Counted from the stretch's first letter, positions 27,275-36,487 are shown. The stretch: 64,000 nt of DNA from DATHWB01 sp035544575 (GCA_035544575.1 DATKEC010000083.1:52023-116022); one strand, 5' to 3'. Numbers and translations: made by a program. The notes: generated by a model not told the origin, from the sequence alone.

Positions 27275-27877
27275 ATGAACAACGAACGTGTCCACGAGCT
27301 TCTGTATCAGGCGCTCGAAACCGAGCTTGGCGGCGTGAAGATCTATCGGACCGCCATTCGGTGCGCGGCCAATGATGAGTTGCGCGAGGAGTGGGAGAAG
27401 TACCTCGCCGAGACCGAGGAGCACGTGCGGATCGTCCACGGAGTGTTCACCGAACTCGATCTCGACCCCGAGGTCGAGACGCCGGGTCGGGCTGTCGTGC
27501 GGTTCAAGGGCGGGGCATTGATCGATTCCATGGAAATGGCGCTCGCCGAAGGTGATCGTGAAGCCGCTCAACTCGTCGCAGCCGAAGCAGTCGTGGATGC
27601 CGAGACGAAGGACCACGCCAACTGGGAGCTGATCGGGAAGATCGCCGAGAAGGGTTCCGGCAAGCTCGCATCGGTCCTCAAGGAAGCCTACGAGCAGGTC
27701 GAGGAGGAGGAAGACGAGCACCTGTACCACACGATGGGCTGGGCGCGTGAGCTTTGGATCGAGGCGCTCGGCATGCCGGCGGTGCTGCCGCCTCCCGAGG
27801 AGCAGAAGCGCGTGAAGACGGCCATCGGCGCATCTCGAGCCGAGCAGGCCCGCGAAGAGATGGTGGGCAAGAGGTAG
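27275..27877 (+). CDS. Ferritin-like di-iron domain protein
   Basis: A 200-residue helical protein. Carboxylate/histidine pairs typical of ferritin-like four-helix bundles are visible: ETELGG, then ETEEHVRIV, EAVVDAETKDHANWE and EEEEDEHLYHT. GGAGGCAGGAA precedes the ATG at 27275; upstream in-frame codons are Gly/Arg-rich and unlikely. A role in iron or peroxide handling under stress is inferred from the fold only. Confidence 0.75.
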   Translation: MNNERVHELLYQALETELGGVKIYRTAIRCAANDELREEWEKYLAETEEHVRIVHGVFTELDLDPEVETPGRAVVRFKGGALIDSMEMALAEGDREAAQLVAAEAVVDAETKDHANWELIGKIAEKGSGKLASVLKEAYEQVEEEEDEHLYHTMGWARELWIEALGMPAVLPPPEEQKRVKTAIGASRAEQAREEMVGKR

Positions 27878-27881
27878 TTCC

Positions 27882-27916
27882 CCAGGTCGTCGCCGGATGA
27901 CCGGCCGGTCACCTGG
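27882..27916. terminator. Bidirectional hairpin, weak
   Basis: CCAGGT (27882-27887) pairs with ACCTGG (27911-27916), and an inner CCGG-ATGA-CCGG adds four more pairs with an internal loop between. It lies between the convergent ferritin-like and znuC genes. No T-tract. Confidence 0.35.
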
Positions 27917-27918
27917 CT

Positions 27919-28713
27919 TCACCGTCGGTGGCGGTGGCGCTCCTGGGTGATGTGGGCGGGATCGTCGATCATCGGCACCGCGCCGTCGTCTCCATGGACC
28001 AGACCCGGTCCGTAGGCTGCCGCGAGATGCTCCTCGGTGAGGACTTCATCCGGCGAGCCGTCTGCCACGACACGGCCGGCCAGCAGGATGACGTGATCGG
28101 CGCGCTGTGCCTCCGAGAGGTCATGAGTGGTGATGATGACGGTGCATCCCCTGCCGTGCTCGTCGTGGATCACCGTGTCGATGGCTCGGGCGCTCGGCAT
28201 GTCGAGGCCGGTGAGTGGTTCGTCGAGGAGGAGCACGTCGTGGTCTTGGGCGAGACCCTGCGCGACGAAGACTCGCTGGCGTTGTCCGCCGGACAGCTCC
28301 TTGAGGTGCTTGCCGGCGATCCCTTCGATGTCCATACGGGCGAGCGCGTCGTCCACACTGCGATGGTCCTCGGCAGTGAAGCGACGGCGCGGTCCGGTCG
28401 AGGGGTAGCGTCCCATCGCCACCACCTCCCGCACCGTGACGGGCAGCATCTCATTCACCTTGGTGCTCTGGAAGACGTATGCCAGCCGTCTCGGGCGTCC
28501 GCCGATCGGGTGTACCTCGATGTGCCCTGCGGAGAGTTCGTGGAGTCGAGCGATCATCGCGAGCAGGGTGGACTTCCCCGAGCCGTTGGGGCCGATGAGA
28601 GCGGTGATCGCTCCGTGGGGCACCGTGAAGTCCGAGGCTGCGAGCGCGACCACGCTGCCGTAGCGGGCCTCTGCCCCGGTTCCCGTGATGGCGGGCACAT
28701 TCCGATCCGTCAC
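27919..28713 (-). CDS. znuC: Zinc (metal) ABC transporter ATPase
   Basis: A 264-residue ATPase. Walker A is GPNGSGKST, the signature LSGGQRQRVFVAQGLA, Walker B VLLLDEPLTGLD, and the H-loop TTHDLSEAQ. Overlap with the Fur-family gene (ATGA) and divergence from znuA/znuB place it in one metal-uptake locus. The GRYPSTGPRRRF segment is as in ZnuC/MntB/iron-chelate ATPases, so zinc rather than manganese rests on the Zur-like neighbour. Confidence 0.85.
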   Translation of the reverse strand: MTDRNVPAITGTGAEARYGSVVALAASDFTVPHGAITALIGPNGSGKSTLLAMIARLHELSAGHIEVHPIGGRPRRLAYVFQSTKVNEMLPVTVREVVAMGRYPSTGPRRRFTAEDHRSVDDALARMDIEGIAGKHLKELSGGQRQRVFVAQGLAQDHDVLLLDEPLTGLDMPSARAIDTVIHDEHGRGCTVIITTHDLSEAQRADHVILLAGRVVADGSPDEVLTEEHLAAAYGPGLVHGDDGAVPMIDDPAHITQERHRHRR

Positions 28714-29138
28714 AGGCAGGACTCGCAGCGGCCCTCGACTTCGAGGGCATGGCCGGTGGGGGAGAACGACAGGGACCGCGTGATGTGGGCGACCAATCGC
28801 TCGAGTTCGGCCTCGTGTGTCGGATCGAGGTGGACGTCGTCCACCGCCCCGCAGGATTCACACACCACGTGGTGGTGGTGTCCGGCAGCCCACTCCGCCA
28901 GCTCGTAACGCGTGACTCCCCTCACGCCGTGGTGGGGCGTGAGTACCCCGGCCTCCTCCAGTACCGCCAACGACCGATACAGCGACGACAGCGGGAGCTC
29001 GAGTTCGGAGAACAGCTCGTTGGCGCTCCGGGGCCCGTCGGCGAGGTTCAGGGCAGCAATGACCGATTGGCGGCCCGCGGTGTAGCGGACTCCCCGCGCT
29101 GTGAGGCGATGGGCTACCTGCTGGTCGAGCGTTTGCAT
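28710..29138 (-). CDS. zur: Fur-family regulator, Zur-like
   Basis: A 142-residue winged-helix metalloregulator. The DNA-binding half includes RYTAGRQSVIAALNLADG and SLYRSLAVLEEAGVL; the metal half has GHHHHVVCESCG and a final CESC, giving the two Cys pairs of the structural zinc site. Because it is coupled to znuC and divergent from znuA, it is most likely the zinc-responsive repressor of this locus. A ferric-uptake role is the alternative. Confidence 0.83.
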   Translation of the reverse strand: MQTLDQQVAHRLTARGVRYTAGRQSVIAALNLADGPRSANELFSELELPLSSLYRSLAVLEEAGVLTPHHGVRGVTRYELAEWAAGHHHHVVCESCGAVDDVHLDPTHEAELERLVAHITRSLSFSPTGHALEVEGRCESCL

Positions 29139-29156
29139 GAATCTCCGGACGTCTGA

Positions 29157-29190
29157 TACGTTGCTGCGACAATGTTAGGAACGATTCTCA
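29157..29190 (+). promoter_or_regulatory. Candidate promoter and Zur box at the znuA start
   Basis: TACGTT (29157-29162) could be a -10 element nine bases before the znuA ATG, which would make the mRNA almost leaderless; no Shine-Dalgarno is visible. The imperfect 15-base palindrome TAGGAACGATTCTCA (29176-29190), resembling actinobacterial Zur/Fur boxes (TGAAAATCATTTTCA type), overlaps the first znuA codons. Confidence 0.5.
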
Positions 29191-30128
29191 TTTTCAGCAA
29201 CCGGTCGAGAATCCTGGTCGCGGCCGCCCTGGTCGCACTGGTTTCCAGCGCCTGCGTTTCGGAGGCGGAGTCCGCCGACGGGGTCACCGTCGTCGCGACG
29301 ACGACGATCGCCGGTGACCTGGTGGCTCGGGTGGTCCGAGACGCCGCCTCGGTCGAAGTCCTGATGCCCGCCGGCGCCGATCCCCACGACTTCTCGCCGT
29401 CCTCGCAACAGGTGGCGACGCTGCGCACGGCGGACCTGGTGGTGGCATGGGGACTCGGTCTGGAGGAAGGAATGGAGGATGTCCTTGAGAGCGCGGCGGG
29501 TGACGGTGTGCGCGTCCTCGAACTCTCCGCTCTCGTCGATCCGATTTCCTTTGGAGAGGAGGATGACGAGGACGAGAACGAGGAGGACCACGGTCACGGT
29601 GGCCTCGACCCCCACACCTGGATGGACCCGGTGCGGATGGCAGCGGCGGTGCGCGAGATCGGATTGGCCCTGACCCAGATCGCCCCCGGCGGTGACTGGA
29701 TGTCCAACGCTGAACGGGCATCCTCGGAGTTCCTCGCAGTCCACGACGAGCTGGTTTCCATTCTCTCCGTCATTCCCCCCGAGCGCCGCAAGCTGGTGAC
29801 GAATCACGACGCGTTCGGGTATCTGGCGGATCGTTACGACTTCGAAGTCGTGGGGGTCGCCGTGCCGGGAGGGTCGACGTTGGCCTCACCTTCGCCGGCC
29901 CAGATCGCCAGACTGGTCGACGCAGTTCGGGATGCGGGTGTCGACGTGCTGTTTGCCGAGACGACGAGCTCGTCCGGCTTGCTCGATGCGGTCGCCGGGG
30001 AGCTGGAAGGTGTTCGTGTCGTGGAGCTGTTGGAGGGCTCACTGGCCCCGGAGGGCGAGGTTGGCGACACCCTGGACGGCATGTTGTTCTTCAATGCGCG
30101 CACGATCGCCGAGGCGCTCGGCTCGTGA
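29172..30128 (+). CDS. znuA: Zinc ABC transporter substrate-binding lipoprotein
   Basis: A 318-residue cluster-A1 solute-binding protein. A signal peptide ends at LVSSAC, a lipobox, near residue 28. The metal-binding His appear in the family blocks PAGADPHDFSPS and GGLDPHTWMDP; between them is the acidic/His loop (EEDDEDENEEDHGHG) typical of zinc-binding ZnuA. VTNHDAFGYLADRYDFEV and FAETTSSSGLLDAVAGE complete the pattern. The only plausible start is the ATG inside the putative Zur box. Confidence 0.9.
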   Translation: MLGTILIFSNRSRILVAAALVALVSSACVSEAESADGVTVVATTTIAGDLVARVVRDAASVEVLMPAGADPHDFSPSSQQVATLRTADLVVAWGLGLEEGMEDVLESAAGDGVRVLELSALVDPISFGEEDDEDENEEDHGHGGLDPHTWMDPVRMAAAVREIGLALTQIAPGGDWMSNAERASSEFLAVHDELVSILSVIPPERRKLVTNHDAFGYLADRYDFEVVGVAVPGGSTLASPSPAQIARLVDAVRDAGVDVLFAETTSSSGLLDAVAGELEGVRVVELLEGSLAPEGEVGDTLDGMLFFNARTIAEALGS

Positions 30129-30147
30129 CCGGTAGCGTCTGGGCACG

Positions 30148-30966
30148 ATGGACTGGTTGATCGAGCCTTTCGCCTTCGGCTTTCAGCAGCGGGCGTTTCT
30201 CGGTGCGGCGCTGGCGGCGGTGGCGACTGCGTTAGTCGGTACCTGGGTCATCGTGCGGGGCATGACATTCCTCGGTGACGCTCTCGTCCACGGAGTCATC
30301 CCCGGCCTCGCTCTGGCAGTCGTTCTGGAAGTGCCCCCGATCGTGGGTGCGGCAGCGGCAGCGGCGGTGATGATCGGTGGCATCAACCTGGTGCACCGCC
30401 AGACCGCCTTCAACGAGGACACGGGTATCGGTCTGCTCTTCGTCGGCATGCTCGGTCTCGGGGTCATCCTGGTTTCTCGGACACCCTCGTTCGCAGGAAG
30501 CCTGACGACGCTGCTGTTCGGTGACGTCCTGGGTGTCACCGCGGGCGACATCGGATTCGTGGCAGTGGTCGCCGTCGTCTCGATCGTCGTTTCTCTGGCG
30601 TTCTACCGGCACTTCCTGGTTCTGTCGTTCAATGAACAGAAGGCAAAGCTGTTCGGACTGCGGCCGGGTCTGGCCCACGCTCTGCTGCTCGGTCTCATGA
30701 CGTTGGCAATCGTCGGGTCTTCTCAGACGGTCGGCACGTTGCTCGTCTTCGGTTTGCTCGTCGGCCCGCCGGCGACGGCGGCGCTGCTGGTGCGTCGCGT
30801 GCCCACGATGATGGTTACCGCCGCCGCGATCGGTGTCGTTTCGGTGGGCCTCGGTCTGGTTGTCAGCTACCACGCGGACATCGCCGGATCTGCGACGATG
30901 GCCGTCGTTCCGATCGTGTTGTTCTTCTGCGTGCTCGGCTACCGCCAATTGGCGCCGAGGCGTTGA
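30148..30966 (+). CDS. znuB: Zinc ABC transporter permease
   Basis: A 272-residue membrane permease of the ABC-3 family, about eight helices. Family blocks are RGMTFLGDALVHGVIPGLALA, SLTTLLFGDVLGV and the late TVGTLLVFGLLVGPPATA. It starts 19 bases after znuA and ends 13 bases before the convergent korB. With ZnuA and ZnuC it would form a complete importer. Confidence 0.9.
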   Translation: MDWLIEPFAFGFQQRAFLGAALAAVATALVGTWVIVRGMTFLGDALVHGVIPGLALAVVLEVPPIVGAAAAAAVMIGGINLVHRQTAFNEDTGIGLLFVGMLGLGVILVSRTPSFAGSLTTLLFGDVLGVTAGDIGFVAVVAVVSIVVSLAFYRHFLVLSFNEQKAKLFGLRPGLAHALLLGLMTLAIVGSSQTVGTLLVFGLLVGPPATAALLVRRVPTMMVTAAAIGVVSVGLGLVVSYHADIAGSATMAVVPIVLFFCVLGYRQLAPRR

Positions 30967-30979
30967 ACGCACATCGACT

Positions 30980-31990
30980 TCAGCTGACGTCCCAGGTACC
31001 TTGCGACGCCAACAGGGTGGCGAGATCCCCCGGGCCGCGCTTGGCCTGGGCCTCGACGAGTTGGGTCGACATCTGCTCCTCGTACACCGGTCGTTCGACG
31101 GTGCGGAAGACCCCGAGCGGAGTCGGACCGTATGGGCCGTGGGAGAGTCGGCTCAGTGAGAACGCGACACTGGGATCCTGCCGGGTGGGGTCGTGGACGA
31201 GGATCTCTGAGTCGGCGACGCTGGAGCGGTCGACGACCTCGCACTCCCCGTTGCGGAGCACGACGGCCTTGGCGCCCCCCGGGCCGAAGACGATCGGCTC
31301 ACCGGCAACCATGTCGATCCGATTCTGAACCCGCTCTTCCTTGCCGGTGAGCTGGATGAACGCCTTGTCGTTGAAGACGTTGCAATTCTGGTAGATCTCG
31401 ATCAGGGCCGCCCCCCGGTGGGCCTGAGCTGCTTCGAGCATCTCGATGGTGTGGTTGCGATCCATGTCGAGGGTGCGCGCCACGAATCCAGCTTCGGAAC
31501 CCAGCGCCAGGCTGACTGGGTTGAACGGATGGTCGAGGGAACCGACTGGAGTGGACTTCGTCCGTTTCCCCACTTCGGAGGTCGGCGAGTACTGGCCCTT
31601 GGTGAGTCCGTAGATCTGGTTGTTGAACAGCAGGATCTTGATGTTCAGGTTGCGACGGAGCGCATGGATGAGGTGGTTGCCTCCGATCGACAGGGCGTCA
31701 CCGTCTCCGGTGATCACCCAGACCGACAGGTCCGGTCGTGACGCTGCCAGTCCTGAGGCGATGGCGGGCGCTCGACCGTGGATCGAGTGCATGCCGTAGG
31801 TGTTCATGTAGTACGGGAACCTCGACGAGCATCCGATTCCGGAGATGAAAACGATCTTCTCCTTCTGGATGCCCATCGTGGCCATGTAGTTCTGGACCGA
31901 CGCGAGGATCGTGTAGTCGCCGCAGCCAGGACACCAGCGGACCTCCTGGTCGGTCTGGAAGTCCTTGCGTGTGTAAGTCGGTGCCGTCAT
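30980..31990 (-). CDS. korB: 2-oxoacid:ferredoxin oxidoreductase beta subunit
   Basis: A 336-residue TPP-binding subunit. RWCPGCGDYTILASVQ carries the CxxC near the iron-sulfur cluster, and GDGDALSIGGNHLIHALRRN with LLFNNQIYGLTKGQYSP is the TPP/Mg block. The oxidoreductase normally converts 2-oxoglutarate plus CoA to succinyl-CoA with reduced ferredoxin. Lies three bases downstream of korA. Confidence 0.92.
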   Translation of the reverse strand: MTAPTYTRKDFQTDQEVRWCPGCGDYTILASVQNYMATMGIQKEKIVFISGIGCSSRFPYYMNTYGMHSIHGRAPAIASGLAASRPDLSVWVITGDGDALSIGGNHLIHALRRNLNIKILLFNNQIYGLTKGQYSPTSEVGKRTKSTPVGSLDHPFNPVSLALGSEAGFVARTLDMDRNHTIEMLEAAQAHRGAALIEIYQNCNVFNDKAFIQLTGKEERVQNRIDMVAGEPIVFGPGGAKAVVLRNGECEVVDRSSVADSEILVHDPTRQDPSVAFSLSRLSHGPYGPTPLGVFRTVERPVYEEQMSTQLVEAQAKRGPGDLATLLASQGTWDVS

Positions 31991-31993
31991 GTT

Positions 31994-33859
31994 TCAGATC
32001 ATCTCCAGGATTCGTTGTTCGATCTCGCTCACCTTGAACGGCTCGCCGGAAACCCGGTTGATGCCTTCGGCCGGGACCAGGAAGTTCGCCCGGATGAGGA
32101 AACGGAGCTGGCCGGTGTTGAGTTCCGGAATCAGGACCTGCTGATACCGTCTGAGTACTTCTTCGAGGTTCGATGGGAAGGGGTTCAGGTGGCGCAGATG
32201 GGCTGTGGCCACCTTTCCGCCCGCAAGTCTCACTCGACGGGCGGCCGCCCTGATCACGCCCAGCGTCGAGCCCCACCCGAGGATGAGGAGTTCGGCGTCC
32301 TCGTCCCCGCTCACCTCCACGGGAGCGATGTCGTCGGCGATTCCCTTGATCTTCCAGGCCCTGGTGTCGGTCATCAACTGATGGTTTTCGGGCTCGTAGG
32401 AAACGTTGCCGGTGACCGCCGCCTTCTCCAATCCGCCGATGCGGTGCTCCAGTCCCTTCGTTCCCGGCACTGCCCACGGGCGTGAGAACGTCTCGATGTC
32501 ACGTTCGTATGGGAGGAATGTGCCGTCCGGTCCGTTCGGTCGGGTGGCAAAGGGCACCGAGATGTCAGCCAGAGCGTCGAGATCGGGAAGACGCCAGGGC
32601 TCCGAGCCGTTGGCGATCAGGTTGTCCGAGAGGAGGATCACGGGGGTCATGTACTTCAGCGCCAGACGGGCGGCTTCGATCGCGGTGTCGAAGGCATCCG
32701 AGGGGGACGCCGCCGCCACGACGGGCAGCGGAGATTCCCCGTGGCGACCGAACAGCGAGAACAACAGGTCCGACTGTTCGGGCTTGGTCGGCAGCCCGGT
32801 CGACGGCCCGCCGCGTTGGACATTGAGCACCAACAGCGGCAGCTCCGTCATGAGTGCCAGCGATATCGCCTCGCTCTTCAGCGCGATGCCGGGACCGGAG
32901 GACCCCGTGACGGCGAGCGAACCCCCGAATGCAGCGCCGATCGCCGCACCGATGCCCGCGATTTCGTCTTCGGCCTGGAACGTGCGGACTCCGAAGTTCT
33001 TGTGCTTGGAGAGCTCATGTAGGACGTCGGATGCCGGCGTGATCGGGTAGGTGCCGTAGAACAGCGGCAGTCGGGCTGCCTGGGCGGCTGCGATCAACCC
33101 CCACGCCAGAGCGGTATTGCCGGTGATCTGGGTATAGGTCCCGGGCGTGAGGCGGGCCGGTTTGACCATGTATGTGGTGCGTGTCGCCTCGGTGGCGAAG
33201 CCAAAGGTGTACCCGGCGCGGAACGCCAACTCGTTCGCCTTGCCGACGTCGGGCTTGTTCTTGAACTTCGCAGCGATCCACTCGAGAGTGGTCTCCTGCG
33301 GGCGGTTGAACAGCCAGGCGAGTAGACCGAGGGCGAAGAAGTTCTTCGAACGGAGTACGTCGCGTCCGCTCACACCCGATTCTGCGACGGCTTCCTTCGT
33401 GAGGCGCTCCATCGGAACTTCGATCACCTTGTAGCCTGCCAGTGACCCGTCGGTGAGGGGGTTGGTCGAGTAGCCGGCCTTGGCCAGGTTGCGCTCCTCG
33501 AAGGCCTCCTGGTTGACGATGAGCGTGCCGTTCTCACGGAGATCCGCCAGGTTCGCTTTGAGCGCCGCCGGGTTCATGGCAACGAGGCAGTCGGGCCGGT
33601 CTCCGGCCGTGAGAATGTCGAAGTCTGCGATCTGGACCTGAAAAGAGCTGACCCCGGGGAGTGTGCCCGCGGGGGCACGGATCTCTGCGGGGAAACTCGG
33701 GAGCGTCGCCAGGTCGTTTCCGAATGCGGCGGAAGCGTCCGTGAACCGCCCTCCCGCCAACTGCATCCCATCGCCGGAGTCGCCGGCGAGCCGGATGATG
33801 ATCTTGTCGACCTGGAGGGTTTCGGCCGCCTGTTCGAGAGTGGCCGTTTCCTCAGTCAC
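31994..33859 (-). CDS. korA: 2-oxoacid:acceptor oxidoreductase, fused gamma-alpha subunit
   Basis: A 621-residue subunit. The N-terminal gamma domain (about 15-190) begins IIIRLAGDSGDGMQLAGGRF; the alpha domain (200 onward) has YPITPASDVLHELSKH, EDEIAGIGAAIGAAFGG and VQRGGPSTGLPTKPEQSDLL blocks. This gamma-alpha fusion is the KorA form of aerobic actinobacteria such as mycobacteria, where it serves the TCA cycle. Starts at GTG. Confidence 0.92.
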   Translation of the reverse strand: MTEETATLEQAAETLQVDKIIIRLAGDSGDGMQLAGGRFTDASAAFGNDLATLPSFPAEIRAPAGTLPGVSSFQVQIADFDILTAGDRPDCLVAMNPAALKANLADLRENGTLIVNQEAFEERNLAKAGYSTNPLTDGSLAGYKVIEVPMERLTKEAVAESGVSGRDVLRSKNFFALGLLAWLFNRPQETTLEWIAAKFKNKPDVGKANELAFRAGYTFGFATEATRTTYMVKPARLTPGTYTQITGNTALAWGLIAAAQAARLPLFYGTYPITPASDVLHELSKHKNFGVRTFQAEDEIAGIGAAIGAAFGGSLAVTGSSGPGIALKSEAISLALMTELPLLVLNVQRGGPSTGLPTKPEQSDLLFSLFGRHGESPLPVVAAASPSDAFDTAIEAARLALKYMTPVILLSDNLIANGSEPWRLPDLDALADISVPFATRPNGPDGTFLPYERDIETFSRPWAVPGTKGLEHRIGGLEKAAVTGNVSYEPENHQLMTDTRAWKIKGIADDIAPVEVSGDEDAELLILGWGSTLGVIRAAARRVRLAGGKVATAHLRHLNPFPSNLEEVLRRYQQVLIPELNTGQLRFLIRANFLVPAEGINRVSGEPFKVSEIEQRILEMI

Positions 33860-34052
33860 GGGCCATCACTTCCTCTGTGTGTGTGCGCGCCAAGAAGGCG
33901 TGTGTTCGGGGGTTTCCATCCGGCCGCCACATGGCGGTCGTCAACTGTTGCATCGGCGTCCAGAGTCCGGATCTGTACCGGGAACGGCACCGCTCGCTGT
34001 GCTCTCAAAGCACTTCGATCTTAGGCATGGACTGCGGTCATCGAATGTTCAC

Positions 34053-35435
34053 TCAGGCCACGTCGTGGTTTCGCGGGCGGCGAAAGACGGCTTCCCGTTC
34101 GAGGAGGGCGGCCACCTCGAGGAGGCGGTGCTCGGACCAGGCTGGCCCGATCAGCTGCAGCGATGGCGGGGGAGTCCCGCCTGGCAGAGGACCAACCACG
34201 GCGGCACATCCGAGATGGTTGACCGCCGCCGTGAAACAAGACAGGACCGGACGGTATGCGAGTTGGCCTTCGGTGGTCTCGATCGTCTCGGCCCCGATGA
34301 CTTTCCTGGTGGATCCGACGGTGGGCGTGGCGAGAAAATCGAAGGCCCCGAAGGCGGCCATCACCCGCTGTTGGGCCATCGCTCGCCACTCCGTGGCTTC
34401 GATGAACTCATCGAGAGACACCGCGAGCGCCTTCTCGAGGCGTGCGGCGACCTCAGGTCCGTAGGGCTTTCCTTCCTCGACCCATCGGCGATGGACCGGA
34501 GCGATCTCGCCGCCGGCGAGTGTGACGATGGCGGCGTCGTTGCCCACCACCTCATCGGCGAACTCCTCGACGTCGGCACCAAGCGCTCGCATGGAGCCGA
34601 TTGCCTCGGCGAATGCCGACGCGACTTCCTCGGAAACCGGACTGTCGTCCACCCACGGCACCGGGATCCCGATCCTGACTCCCCGTAGATCGGGTCGTGT
34701 CGCCGATGGTGAGACCACGGGCACTGGCCGTGACCACGGGTCGGAGCGGTGGTAGCCGGCCATCACGGCATACGCCAGCGCCAGATCGCCGACCGAACCC
34801 GCCATCGGGCCCACGGTGTCGAGTGACGCGGCGAGTGGGAAGACACCAGACAGCGGGATCCGTCCGTGTGTCACCTTCAACCCGTAGATGCCGCAGAGCG
34901 CGGCGGGAACGCGTACCGAACCCCCGGTGTCGGTTCCGATGCCGATCGGTACTTGACCGGCAGCCACGGCGGCCGCCGAACCTCCCGAGGACCCACCACA
35001 TGACAGCGTGGGGTCGAGCGGGTTGCGAACCGGGCCCGTCCAGTGGTTCTCCGAACTGAACCCGTACGCGAACTCGTGGAGCACGGTCCGCGACACGATC
35101 ACCGCCCCCGCCTCCTCGAGTCGGAGAACGACCTCAGCGGAGATCTCCGCCTCGCGGCGATAGAACCCGGATCCGCAGGTCGTGGTGCGACCGGCATGGT
35201 CGATCAGATCCTTGAGCGCGATCGGCACACCTGCCAACGGTCCCGGGCTTCGTCCCGACTCGACGAGACGGTCGAGTTCTTCGGCCCGCTCCAGGGCCCG
35301 TTCCTCGTCGATCAGCGTGCAGACGTTCAGTCGTTCCTGCTGTGCCTGCGCCGTAGTGATCGCGCCCGCCACCGTGTCCCGAACGCTGCGATCCCCCCGT
35401 GCGACCTCGGAGGCGATGACCGTCGCGTCGATCAT
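34053..35435 (-). CDS. Amidase-signature family enzyme
   Basis: A 460-residue Ser-Ser-Lys amidohydrolase. The Lys is in GVPIALKDLIDHAG; the Ser-rich loop is LSCGGSSGGSAAAVAAG, and GIGTDTGGSVRVPAALCGIYGLK holds the catalytic Ser pair region (fragments shown separately). It could act in amide, nitrile or GatA-like substrate hydrolysis; without GatB/C neighbours it is probably a stand-alone amidase. The ATG at 35435 overlaps the DUF3048 stop (ATGA), so that start is preferred. Confidence 0.9.
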   Translation of the reverse strand: MIDATVIASEVARGDRSVRDTVAGAITTAQAQQERLNVCTLIDEERALERAEELDRLVESGRSPGPLAGVPIALKDLIDHAGRTTTCGSGFYRREAEISAEVVLRLEEAGAVIVSRTVLHEFAYGFSSENHWTGPVRNPLDPTLSCGGSSGGSAAAVAAGQVPIGIGTDTGGSVRVPAALCGIYGLKVTHGRIPLSGVFPLAASLDTVGPMAGSVGDLALAYAVMAGYHRSDPWSRPVPVVSPSATRPDLRGVRIGIPVPWVDDSPVSEEVASAFAEAIGSMRALGADVEEFADEVVGNDAAIVTLAGGEIAPVHRRWVEEGKPYGPEVAARLEKALAVSLDEFIEATEWRAMAQQRVMAAFGAFDFLATPTVGSTRKVIGAETIETTEGQLAYRPVLSCFTAAVNHLGCAAVVGPLPGGTPPPSLQLIGPAWSEHRLLEVAALLEREAVFRRPRNHDVA

Positions 35436-36487
35436 GACCAGGTTGGCGTCTGGCCGCTGGGGAAGAAGGAGATCCAGACCCGTCCCGCCGGGACTTCGAT
35501 GGTGTCGCCCTCGTCTGTGGTCAGGTCGAAGCCCGAACCGCTGTCGGGGCGTGACCATGAGCCCTCCACCATGCCCCCCTCTGCGAACACCCAGGCGGTG
35601 CCGGAGCCGATCGACTCCACGGCCCGTGCCGCGCCCCCGCCTGGAGGTGGTTGGGCGAGGTAGGTCCGCATCTGGAGCACGACGAGCACATCGGTGCTGA
35701 TCCGGCTGCGTTCTCCGTCACGGTCGATCCAATCGTGCGCGGCCCCGTTGGTGGAGCGCTCGTAATCGGCACCGGTCCATTCCCAGTCGGCCACGAGGGA
35801 ACTCGAGAAGGGAAGCCGTATCTCCGTTGCCCGCTCGGCCGTGGCCGGCATGTCGCCGAACTCCCAGATTGCCTCGGGCGGATCGTCGTCGTATCCCCGG
35901 CTGTCCGCGAGGTCGCGGATCGCTTCGGTGTTTCCGTAGAGGTTGTGTGGCGCCGAACGGAAACTCACCCGGAACGTGACCGGCCGACCGACGTCACCGA
36001 TCAGTTCCGCACCGTTGTTCCGGTTCTGGGACACCACCCAATTCTGTCCTCCCGACATCACCAGTGGTCCCCCGAAGAGAGCCGCGACCTGCCAATCGGT
36101 GGGGCGCATGGACCGGATCGGCCCGAGTTCGGCGACGTCTTCGGTGTGGAAGACCGCCACGAACCGGGTGATCCCCTCCACGGGCAGCTCCAGCATCACG
36201 TCGGCGTGAGGAAGTCCGGACTGCGGCCGGGCGCTGGGATGGTTGTCGATCTTGACCACCAGGGCCCGACGTTCGAGCGACTCAGGATCGTCGACGGGCA
36301 GGCCGGTGAGCGGCGAGAGGGGCCGGTCGTCGATCGTGGTTGTCGTCGTCGGACGTGTGGTTGTCGTCGTGGGTCTCGTCGTCGTGGTCGGGGCGAGGGT
36401 CGTCGTGGTCGTCGTGTCCTCGGCCTCGTCGCCGCCACACGCCACGGTGACGAGCGCGAGACAAACGAGAAGAGAAGTGGCGCGCAT
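35432..36487 (-). CDS. DUF3048 lipoprotein with Thr-rich linker
   Basis: A 351-residue secreted lipoprotein. The signal peptide ends LALVTVAC (lipobox Cys17). Residues 24-51 are almost all Thr/Pro, then the DUF3048 domain begins SPLTGLPVDDPE and includes RALVVKIDNHPSARPQSGL, ADVMLELPVEGITRFVAVFH and ELGPIRSMRPTD. Family members (e.g. YerB) are envelope proteins of unknown role. Cotranscribed with the amidase. Confidence 0.85.
   Translation of the reverse strand: MRATSLLVCLALVTVACGGDEAEDTTTTTTLAPTTTTRPTTTTTRPTTTTTIDDRPLSPLTGLPVDDPESLERRALVVKIDNHPSARPQSGLPHADVMLELPVEGITRFVAVFHTEDVAELGPIRSMRPTDWQVAALFGGPLVMSGGQNWVVSQNRNNGAELIGDVGRPVTFRVSFRSAPHNLYGNTEAIRDLADSRGYDDDPPEAIWEFGDMPATAERATEIRLPFSSSLVADWEWTGADYERSTNGAAHDWIDRDGERSRISTDVLVVLQMRTYLAQPPPGGGAARAVESIGSGTAWVFAEGGMVEGSWSRPDSGSGFDLTTDEGDTIEVPAGRVWISFFPSGQTPTWS

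Noticed and set aside
36338..36425. Short tandem DNA repeats (GTCGTC/GTGGTC) considered as a CRISPR-like or VNTR array
   Set aside because: They encode the Thr-rich linker of the DUF3048 lipoprotein and have no spacers.
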